This document shows, one piece after another, positions 56,957 to 64,000 of a stretch of 64,000 nucleotides of DNA. The first letter of the stretch is position 1. Each line of letters opens with the position of its first letter. Below the pieces are notes generated by a model. It was given only the letters and a program-made list of their open reading frames with translations. It did no database searches and had not been told where the DNA came from. The position numbers were made by a program, and so were the translations under genes. The DNA is from Aristolochia californica (Eukaryota; Streptophyta; Magnoliopsida; Piperales; Aristolochiaceae): the NCBI GenBank assembly GCA_029961685.1, contig JARWKL010000003.1, forward strand, positions 17,160,884-17,224,883, given 5' to 3'.

Positions 56957-57210
56957 CGGGCTCCCAGTCGCGAGTTCGAGTCCCGGGGCGCACAAAAGCT
57001 GGATTAAAATTACTGGTAGGTTTGGAAGGGGCGACCTAGAGGAGGGGGCGACCTGGAGAACTGCGAAGGGGCACTAGGAGTAGGCCATCGCTAGAGTAGG
57101 CCACCGGGTTGGGCCAGTGTCGTTATGCCGCCATGGTCGTCGGTTCGCGAAGGTGGGGTGTGATGTTATGGACCTGGGTTAAGTACTTATGTCTTGCGCC
57201 CCTAACAGGC
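56957..57210 (+). other. plus-oriented leader and purine tract in D
   Basis: Non-coding. Next to the primer-binding site is GCGAGTTCGAGTCCCGGGGC, resembling a tRNA T-arm and 3' acceptor stem. Further on is a purine-rich GCGAAGGTGGGGTGTGA ending at 57163, followed at once by TGTTATGGAC, the first ten bases of the LTR. A 44-bp stretch (57164-57207) thus starts like the LTR and ends with its CCTAACA. This looks like the skeleton of a mini-element in plus orientation. Confidence 0.5.
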
Positions 57211-57564
57211 CGGTGTTTTGGGTAGTATTGGCTAGGTGCTTAATACCTGTGTTGGGGTAGAAAGTACACGCCCCTCATGGAGTGGTGGCAGCGGGGTGTG
57301 CAGCAAGGGCGAATCACCGTGGAAGACCTTTAATTGTGAGACATGAAAGACGTTGTGAATTCTGGCCTCTGGCGGAAGCTACAATCTGTAGGCCATTGTC
57401 CCAATGCGGTCCATCACCTGAAAGGGACCATAATATTTTGGAGAGAGCTTGTGACGTTTGGAGGCTGTCAACGACAGGTGCCTGTAGTGTTGGAGACGCA
57501 ACCAAACATAATCTCCAGGAGAAAATAAGACTTCCTGGTGCTTCTTGTCATAATATTGTTTCAT
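57211..57564 (-). pseudogene. pol: gypsy D integrase C-terminus
   Basis: Continues the gag-pol frame: MKQYYDKKHQEVLFSPGDYV, LSPKYYGPFQVMDRIGTMAY, then a TAG, then PPEARIHNVFHVSQLKVFHG, the typical C-terminal integrase domain (GPF/Y module). The chromodomain-like end expected after PTQVL is not found; the sequence diverges at about 57260 towards the inverted leader. Confidence 0.82.
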
Positions 57565-58497
57565 AGAACTTTGTGCCTTCTATAGATGAGTGCGCACCTC
57601 TGTGATGAATGTGTCTCTTTCAGCCAATGCTTGGTCCAAAGTTACGACTTTAGAGGCCCCTGGTTCATAGGCTAAAAGACGGGGAGGTTCTCTACCATAT
57701 ACCACCTTGAATGGGGTTGTGCCGAGAGCACTGTGGTAGGAGGTGTTGTAACATAACTCAGCCCAGGCGAGCCACTTAACCCACCTCTTAGGTGAGTCCC
57801 CCACTAAACAGCGGAGATACATTTCAATTGTTCTGTTGATGACCTCTGTCTAACCATCAGTCTGTGGATGGTAGGCTGAAGAAAAGGCTAACGTTGTGCC
57901 TTGTAACTTGAAGAGTTCTTTCCAGAAGGTACTTGTAAAGATTGCATCCCTATCACTGGTAATTGAATTAGGCATCCCCTATAATCGTACAATGTTATCC
58001 ATAAAAAGTTGAGCTACCTGCGTTGCAGTGTAAGGATGTGTCAGAGGAATGAAATGCCCACATTTAGAGAAACGATCCACCACTACCAGGATAACAGATT
58101 TACCTGACGAAGAGGGAAGTCCATCTATGAAGTCCATAGAAATATCAGACCAGACCTGTGATGGAAGCTAAAGTGGTTGGAGCAACCCCGCTGGACTTAA
58201 TGTTTCAGCTTTATTCCATTGACAAGTCTGACAAGCCGCCACATAATCAGCTATACTGCGCTTCATGCCCCTCCAATAAAATTCCCTGCTGATTCGAAAA
58301 TATGTTTTCTGTCGGCCCTCATGTGTACTGTCATGGAAGGAGGCCAAAATGCTGTTAATCAGAGGGGATGTGTGGTGTAGAAAAATTCTATTTTTATAGA
58401 GGACGAGATTGTCTTGAACCGTCCAATGTGGTGCCGCTGTGCCCTGCTAGATATCCTTGCATAAGGAGATAATATATGGGTACTGTTGTGCCTCTTC
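57565..58497 (-). pseudogene. pol: gypsy D integrase
   Basis: Same frame as the upstream gag-pol, broken only by TAG codons. It shows the zinc domain (FHDSTHEGR and CQTCQWNK), the core with VWSDISMDFIDGLP (first Asp), [16 protein letters not shown] (second Asp) and the Glu segment [20 protein letters not shown], then the open stretch 57822-57580 (YLRCLVGDSPKRWVKWLAWA, YNTSYHSALGTTPFKVVYGR). Integrase joins the element DNA to the chromosome. If the TAGs were Gln it would look complete. Confidence 0.85.
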
Positions 58498-60957
58498 CTA
58501 TATAGAATCCAACAAGAGAGCTCTGGGCTGACTGATGGTGTTTAATTGCGGCTTTGGAACGTCCCGGCGAGATAAGGCATCAGCCCCTACATTCAAACTT
58601 CCCGGTTTATACTCGACAGAAAAGTCAAACCCCATAAGCTTACTTAACCAATGCTGTTGTGGTGAAGTAGTGAGACGCTGCTCAAGAAGATACTTGAGGC
58701 TGCAATGATCAGTGCGAATCAAAAAACAACGTCCCCAAAGATAAGGGCGCCAATGTTGTATAGCTTTCGCCAATCCAATCAATTCCCTCTCATAAGCTGC
58801 CAACTTGTGGTGGTGTTGGCCCAGTTGACGGCTAAAATAAGCAATCGGGTGGCCCTGTTGGTGCAACACTGCACCAATACCGCCCCCTGAAGCATCACAT
58901 TCCACTACAAAGGACTCCTCAAAGTCGGGGAGCTGCAAAACTGGGGCTGATGATAAGGCGTCTTTCAATTCCTTAAAGGAATGAGCTGCTGTCTCTGACC
59001 AAGTAAAAACATTTTTCTTGAGGAGATTGTTGAGCGGAGTTGCAAGCTGGCCATAGCTACGAATAAATTTTCTGTAATATCCAGCTAGGCCCAAAAATTC
59101 TCTTAAGGCTGTAATAGATGTAGGAATAGGCCAATCTGTGACCGCTTGTATCTTACTTTGGTCTACCTTCACCCCTGATGCTGAAATAACGTGACCCAAA
59201 TATGCCACTTCTGATGTGCCCATAGAACATTTTGACCGATTTAAAACCAAATGATGTGAACGTATAAGAGAAAATACCTGGTGAAGGTGCTGAAGATGTT
59301 CTTCCCAGCTGTTGCTATAGACCAAAATATCATCGAAAAAGACCAATACATATTTTCGCAAGAGAGGGGAAAATACCTCATTCATGAGGGCCTGGAAGGT
59401 GGAAGGCGCATTTGATAGACCAAATGGCATTACGAGGAATTCAAAATGGCCATGATGCGTGCAGAACGCTGTTTTCTCCACATCTGATGGATGAACTCGG
59501 ATTTGATGATAGCCAGATTTCAAATCGAGTTTAGTAAATATAGTAGCTCCATGTAGCTCATCTAACAGTTCGTCCACCACCGGAATAGGAAATTTATCTT
59601 TAATTGTATGGGCATTGAGTTGTCGGTAATCCACACAGAACCTCCATGACTTATCATGCTTGCGGACTAGTAATACCGGTGAAGAAAAAGGAAACCTGCT
59701 GGGCTGAATAATACCCTGTGCTAACATCTGCTGGCACTGCCTTTCAATCTCATCCTTTTGTAAGTGAGGGTAGCGATACGGACGTACCACTACCGGCTCG
59801 GTCCCCGTTTTCAAACGGATACGGTGATCACAGTGCCTAAGTGGCGGTAAGGCAGTAGGGTCTTGAAAGATATCCTCAAATTCTATAAGTAAGTGAGATA
59901 TCTGGCATGTATTTTTGGACTGGACCTGGGCAATCTGTAGTGCGCAGGTGAGTGGTGCTTGTGTGCCATGCAATATAATCTGATGTTGGTCCTCTATAAA
60001 AGACATGGTCAGAGCTTGGAAATCCCATAGTATTGGTCCCAACAATTGTAGCCATTTAATTCCTAGCACCAAATCGAACCCTGATAGTGGAATCACCAGA
60101 AAATCTGCAACAAATTTATATCCCTCAATATCAAAGTGTGTGGCTGGTGATATGCCTACACTAGTAATTTTAGCCCCATTGGCTACTGATACAGACATAC
60201 CATTCTGTTGCTGTATTACTAACCCAAGTTGTTCTGCCGCCTGCTGACTGATGAAATTATGTGTACTACCCGAGTCAACTAAAGCCAGTAACTGTAAATG
60301 ATGTAATTGGGCTTTAACCTGCATTGTGCTTGCACTGCATAGACCAGTCATAGCATGAAGGGAAATCTCTGGATCTTCTTGGTCAGTTTCCGCAATTTCT
60401 TCCTCTTGTGGTATTTCGTCTCCATCCTCCCACAGACATATACTGAATAATCCTTTGCAGTGGTGACCAAAAACATACTGTTCATCACAGTTAAAACAGA
60501 GGCCCTTGGCCTTTCTCTGCTTCATTTCCTGTCTAGTAAGTTTTTTGAAGTAAGGAGCAGGTGGTGCTGAATTAGAGATGTCTGGGCGTGGGGCTGCCCT
60601 GTCTCTAAATCTTGGAGGTCCATAGGAATGGTTTGGCGCAGAGGCATTGTGCCTTCCTGGCCAAGCTGGTTTTCTGACCAGTGACTCCTTTAGAACACGC
60701 TGCTTGTGCACAATTGCTCTGGCTAAATTCATAGCATGGTCTAAATCTGTAGGAGCATGTAATTCAACTTCTAAACGCAGAGCTTCTGTCAAACCAGCAG
60801 TAAAAATATGAACATACTGTGTGTGGCTAACAAACTGGTTTGCTCGGGCTAACCTTTCCTGGAAGGTCTTTTGGTACACCTCTAGTGTTCCAGTTTGTTT
60901 GTAATTGATTAATTCGCCCAATGGATTGCTACTAGCAGGAGGACCAAATCTCATCAT
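58498..60957 (-). CDS. pol: gypsy D gag-protease-RT-RNase H (open, 819 aa)
   Basis: Longest reading frame in the window. Residues 1-150: capsid C-terminal part (MMRFGPPASSNPLGELINYK, HAMNLARAI). 154-167: zinc knuckle CFNCDEQYVFGHHC. 226-240: protease site ALVDSGSTHNFIS. 379-545: RT with YRYPHLQKDEIERQC, FCVDYRQLNAHTIKDKFPIP, LDLKSGYHQIRVHP and intact FFDDIL at 540-545. 686-700: RNase H ECDASGGGIGAVLHQ, then TDHCSLKYLLEQR and a SLNVGADALSRRD end. It is bounded upstream and downstream by TAG codons in the same frame as the rest of gag-pol. All visible catalytic residues are present, so the damage is recent. The natural product is one polyprotein starting further upstream. Confidence 0.92.
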   Translation of the reverse strand: MMRFGPPASSNPLGELINYKQTGTLEVYQKTFQERLARANQFVSHTQYVHIFTAGLTEALRLEVELHAPTDLDHAMNLARAIVHKQRVLKESLVRKPAWPGRHNASAPNHSYGPPRFRDRAAPRPDISNSAPPAPYFKKLTRQEMKQRKAKGLCFNCDEQYVFGHHCKGLFSICLWEDGDEIPQEEEIAETDQEDPEISLHAMTGLCSASTMQVKAQLHHLQLLALVDSGSTHNFISQQAAEQLGLVIQQQNGMSVSVANGAKITSVGISPATHFDIEGYKFVADFLVIPLSGFDLVLGIKWLQLLGPILWDFQALTMSFIEDQHQIILHGTQAPLTCALQIAQVQSKNTCQISHLLIEFEDIFQDPTALPPLRHCDHRIRLKTGTEPVVVRPYRYPHLQKDEIERQCQQMLAQGIIQPSRFPFSSPVLLVRKHDKSWRFCVDYRQLNAHTIKDKFPIPVVDELLDELHGATIFTKLDLKSGYHQIRVHPSDVEKTAFCTHHGHFEFLVMPFGLSNAPSTFQALMNEVFSPLLRKYVLVFFDDILVYSNSWEEHLQHLHQVFSLIRSHHLVLNRSKCSMGTSEVAYLGHVISASGVKVDQSKIQAVTDWPIPTSITALREFLGLAGYYRKFIRSYGQLATPLNNLLKKNVFTWSETAAHSFKELKDALSSAPVLQLPDFEESFVVECDASGGGIGAVLHQQGHPIAYFSRQLGQHHHKLAAYERELIGLAKAIQHWRPYLWGRCFLIRTDHCSLKYLLEQRLTTSPQQHWLSKLMGFDFSVEYKPGSLNVGADALSRRDVPKPQLNTISQPRALLLDSI

Positions 60958-61513
60958 GCAAGACTGTCTAAAAGTTGCCCAATCCTAAACCACTTGGTCA
61001 TTTCGGAATTGGTGGTACCATAGAAGCGCTTCATCGAGCTTGTGGTAGGCAGCCAAATACACTTTCTCATCTGCAGGTGTTTTTTGATGGTAAAAGAACT
61101 GATCACACTTGGCTAACCAAATTAAAGGGTCCTTAGACCCATCATACGTAGGAAAGTCAAGTTTTAAATACCTGGGCACAGTGTTTGGTCCTTGAACGGC
61201 AGGCCCCAGATGGGAATGGTGTTGACGCATTGGTGGTTGTGGGGGAGGTGGTGGGTGGAATGGATGGTGTTCGGCCGGTGGAGAGTAGGCAGCTGGAGGT
61301 TGGGCTCGTGTATCATGGTCCTCTTGTCGCCGGAGGAGAGCTTGGATGGCAGCATCCATTAATTTTATTGCCTCACGCAAATCAGAGGTTGTTTGACGCA
61401 CCTCTTCCAGGGCATGAGCCTGGTTATCTGTCCTTTGCCTATTATCTTCCACTAACTATCTCAAATCTTCAGGGGAAGAGGAATCCCCAAGGGTGGACCT
61501 GTCTGATATCAAG
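60958..61513 (-). pseudogene. gag: gypsy D gag N-terminal part
   Basis: In frame with 58498-60957, separated from it by one TAG (QVV-stop-DWATF) and from the LTR-encoded start by another (EDLR-stop-LVEDN). It contains a Gln/Glu-rich helical region, a Pro/His-rich stretch (61320-61190), then VPRYLKLDFPTYDGSKDPLI and DEKVYLAAYHKLDEALLWYH, the capsid N-terminal core. Confidence 0.85.
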
Positions 61514-61964
61514 ATGTTAGGTTCTTCCCTTGCCATGGATTGAGTCACCCTTCTTTCCTCTCTTCCCTCCATGGTTGATCTTGACGTTGGAAGAGAAACC
61601 TTGTTTCTTGAACGAGTAATGGTGGAGCTCAATTTAGAATGAAGGAGCTTTGGAGGAAGCTCAACCTTGGACCTCAAAGGGAGAATCCGACCTTGACCTC
61701 TGAGGGAGAATCAGACCTGTAAAATATAATTTTCTCAATACTTGCCTCTCTTTTCCTTCACGTCCCCCTAAATAGGGTTGAGGACGAAAATACAAAGATG
61801 ACCCATTAGGTCAAGTGGTTCACGCCACATTACACTGAACCAACCCAAATTAAACCAAACCAAATAAAGTAAACCAAACCGAATTGAAATTACATGAAAA
61901 GTAAATTGACATAATTTAATTCCTATGCCTATGGATAACTCGTGATGCTATGGAGTCCATAACA
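61514..61964 (-). repeat. right (5') LTR of D
   Basis: 451 bp, minus orientation, nearly identical to the left LTR read in reverse. An ATG at 61677 opens a frame (MRSKVELPPKLLHSKLSSTI) that crosses the LTR end into gag. The primer-binding site after it is damaged (TGATATCAGAC). Confidence 0.92.
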
Positions 61965-62146
61965 GATCATGGTCTTCATTTTCTGGAATATTTTAAAGTC
62001 TTCATCAGTAAAAGTATGATTTGGAGTTGTTGTAGTCGACTACTCTACCTTTGTATCACTCACTATGGCTTGGTTAGCCTTATTCTCATTAGCTTTATAA
62101 CATCTTTGACAAGAGTGGCCCAATCTACCACCTATAGAGCATTCTT

Positions 62147-62900
62147 TCAGTTGAAAACATGTGTCTCTAGTGCGACCATATCCCTTACAATGGGTGCATT
62201 TCTTCCAATCTGTTCGGTCAAAACCAATCCTTCCACCTCTTCTTTGTCCTCCTCTATAAAATCTGCCTCGGCCTCAGTCTTAGTCAATGGTGTTCCCCTA
62301 TGTCCAGAGTACATGTCAGATGGTATTTCAGTATTAGAGGGAGAAGCACTTGGAATACGGAGAAGTGTAGCACAAACATCATCAAAAGTGGGAACCACCG
62401 AAGAGCTAAGAAGGTGAGTCTTGGCAAATTCAAGATGCAGTTTAATGTTAGCAAGGCATATGGAAGTAATCAAGGCCTCTTTCTGTTTATGTTGGACAAT
62501 GATATTTATAGACGATGGCTGGGAAAGTTTCCATTCTTGAAGAAAGCCTCAAAAGCGGGCCAAATATTCATGTATATTGTCTCCTTGTTTGGTGGTAAGC
62601 ATCTGTTGTAAAATATCATATGGCCTTTGTAAGTTGTCGGAGCATGAATACAACTTGGTGCATGTCTCTCAAAGTTGTTTAGATATCTCTGGAAGAATGA
62701 CATTATTGGAGACATGTTCCTCCATACTATTGATAAGCCAAATAATAACCAATGTATCCTCCTTTAACCATATGGTATAGAATATATCATCTTCATCAAT
62801 ATGTGGTCCACAGTTGGTGAGATGATCAACTAGGTCCTTTGTAATAAGAAACCGACGAACCGATGTGGACCAGTTCATAAAATTTGATACCCCCGTAAGG
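62147..62900 (-). pseudogene. gag: copia C gag
   Basis: Words in three frames: NWSTSVRRFLITKDLVDHLT, HIDEDDIFYTIWLKEDTL, NSMEEHVSNNVI, IYMNIWPAFEAFFKNGNFPS, ICLANIKLHLEFAKTHLLSS, VPTFDDVCATLLRIPSASP and PSDMYSGHRGTP. It supplies the capsid half that B has lost. Zinc-knuckle remnants lie near 62190-62060. Non-functional. Confidence 0.8.
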
Positions 62901-63418
62901 GTACATTGGTGATTCTGTGTATGTCACTCTTGTGACTCATATTATCTTTAGCCATAATAGGCAAATCAAGTAAAATAGTTCTCCAATCAAGTAATCAAAA
63001 TATGATCGAGTGGAAGACTTTCACCAACTCGGTTAAAGAGATGTTTAGCATAAATGATAAGTAATTAATTTTAATGGATAATGACTCATAAAAGGCTCAA
63101 CATCATTCTTCTTTATCCGGGAATCTTGTTCCCACAGATTTATGAAAAAAACCAATACAAATCGATAAAAACTGCCTTGATAATCTCTTCTAATCAAAGA
63201 TAATCCAAGATGAATATATTTTCATAATTTAATAAGATGAAAAAATGCATAAGGACATCTCTAAACCACCTCTTAATACCGAAAACTAGTAACATAAAAT
63301 TAGTAATATAAAAAATAAATACTTATCTCTTGAGCTTCAATTTTGCTTCATAAGGAGCCTTCTATGAGTAGCTTTTAATCATATCTTCATAGAGCATAAT
63401 GGGGATCCTAAATTGGTA
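62901..63418 (-). other. untranslated leader of copia C
   Basis: Non-coding, close relative of the A leader at 15086-15591 read in reverse (for example TTTATGCTAAACATCTC, GGGAACAAGATTCCCGGATA). Confidence 0.75.
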
Positions 63419-63430
63419 CCTCTGATACCA
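63419..63430 (-). other. primer-binding site of copia C
   Basis: Minus strand TGGTATCAGAGG, directly beside the 30-bp LTR remnant TGTTGAATTTAGGACC (plus strand) at 63431-63460. Confidence 0.85.
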
Positions 63431-63460
63431 TGTTGAATTTAGGACCCTATGAATAATATT

Positions 63461-64000
63461 TCTCAAAAAATAATCTCTTCACCTCACCCTATGTGGTAAT
63501 ACTCCCTGAAGGTAGAAAATAGAGCCAATCCTTAGCCGAATCCTTCAAAGAAAATGGAAAGGCTCGAAATTTAATTTGCTCTTCAGTTACCCTCGTGCAT
63601 ACCACATGAAACTCCTTTAGATGCTTGTGAGGATCTTCACCTGCAAGACCATCAAAAGTGGGCAAGAGATGTATTAGTCTAGATTTTAATTCAAATGTAG
63701 TAGTAGCATCTAAAGTGGGGACATTATGCATAAGGATTGTTGATTCAAATATGGGGCCGCAAGCTCTTTCAAAGTTCGATTTCCAGTCATGACTTCCTCC
63801 TCCACAAAATCAGGTTCAATATTAAATGGGGAATCAAGAGCTAGATCATTTTCTTCATAATTCCTCCGAGTTTCTCTCCTTAACCTGCACAAATTTCTCT
63901 CTATTTCTGGATTGCACTACAAATCACTTTGATTAGAAGATCGAGTTATAGTCATAAAAAAATCAAGAGAAATCTAATAAAAAATGAAAAAAAATCAGAA
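63461..64000 (-). pseudogene. gag: gag fragment of a third gypsy lineage (K)
   Basis: Minus strand gag of the Athila/Tat style: RTLKELAAPYLNQQSLCI near 63760, then ELKSRLIHLLPTFDGLAGED, PHKHLKEFHVVC, VTEEQIKFRAFPFSLKDSAK, DWLYFLPSGSITT. The N-terminal acidic part is at 63892-63800. A frame change lies between the two open stretches (about 63720). It runs off the right edge upstream and is cut at 63461 by copia C. Unlike E and D, this lineage has the GLAGEDPHKHL capsid. Confidence 0.8.

Larger units (their letters stand above)
56493..61964 (-). mobile_element. Ty3/gypsy element D with inverted LTRs
   Basis: 5472 bp inserted in copia C, with a perfect GATCA target duplication at 56488-56492 and 61965-61969. 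The right LTR (61514-61964) is in minus orientation and feeds a minus-strand gag-pol. The left LTR (56493-56942) is in PLUS orientation and is followed by its own primer-binding site and ~220 bp of leader before the pol end. The two LTRs differ by about six substitutions, so the insertion is young. A single target duplication around an inverted-LTR structure implies it inserted as one DNA. A close relative is element E. Confidence 0.88.
52831..63460 (-). mobile_element. Ty1/copia element C, interrupted by gypsy D
   Basis: Minus strand. The 3' LTR is at 52831-53415, interior to 63430, with only 30 bp of the 5' LTR left (63431-63460) before another element's sequence. Same family as A. Gypsy D (56493-61964) lies between gag and protease, and removing it with one GATCA restores the order seen in A (GAAGACCATGATCCC). 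The coding parts have multiple stops. Confidence 0.88.

Noticed and set aside
56957..56990. A tRNA gene from the T-arm-like GTTCGAGTCCCGGGGC
   Set aside because: There is no D-arm or anticodon arm at the right distance upstream; the upstream sequence is the primer-binding site and LTR.

Overview
The window is plant nuclear DNA, almost certainly from an angiosperm and probably pericentromeric or otherwise heterochromatic. It is AT-rich and I see no intact cellular gene. Ty1/copia and Ty3/gypsy LTR retrotransposons have tRNA-iMet-type primer-binding sites. There is a long array of a ~179-bp satellite, an integrated plant pararetrovirus (Caulimoviridae), and pieces of two plant genes (a PRMT4/CARM1-type methyltransferase and a GH3 beta-glucosidase) held inside a retroelement. 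Element letters (A-K) are labels used only here.

Layout: 1-~3330, 5' part of a gypsy element on the minus strand (E; LTR, gag, protease, RT). ~3331-4945, a short non-autonomous copia-like element (F). From 4946 to 52830 the underlying DNA is one tandem satellite array in one orientation (blocks 4946-8053, 13842-14461, 20318-20358, 35025-~42550, 46631-52830), split by insertions. G (8054-13841, perfect 5-bp target duplication) is an LTR element whose interior carries intron-less GH3 and PRMT4 pieces. A (14462-20317) and B (20359-35024) are copia elements with near-matching target duplications. The 5' LTR of B is split by a ~9.2-kb endogenous pararetrovirus (20717-29883). ~42551-46630 is an unidentified 540-bp segment plus two truncated copia elements facing each other (J plus, I minus). 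52831-63460 is copia C (minus), interrupted by gypsy D (56493-61964). The right edge (63461-64000) is a gag fragment of another gypsy lineage (K).

Nesting gives an order of events: satellite first, then G, A, B and C into it; the virus into B; D into C. D is the youngest by LTR similarity (about six substitutions in 450 bp). G is older, its LTRs differing by roughly a tenth by eye.

Most notable: (1) D has LTRs in opposite orientations yet one perfect target duplication, so an inverted-LTR chimera inserted as a unit. (2) The whole D gag-pol stays in one reading frame and all nine stops I found are TAG. (3) G has taken up two unrelated cellular coding sequences, apparently from spliced RNA. 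(4) The pararetrovirus has a fold-back end, an internal duplication and terminal redundancy. (5) The satellite shows local three-monomer higher-order repeats. All boundaries and comparisons were made by eye.
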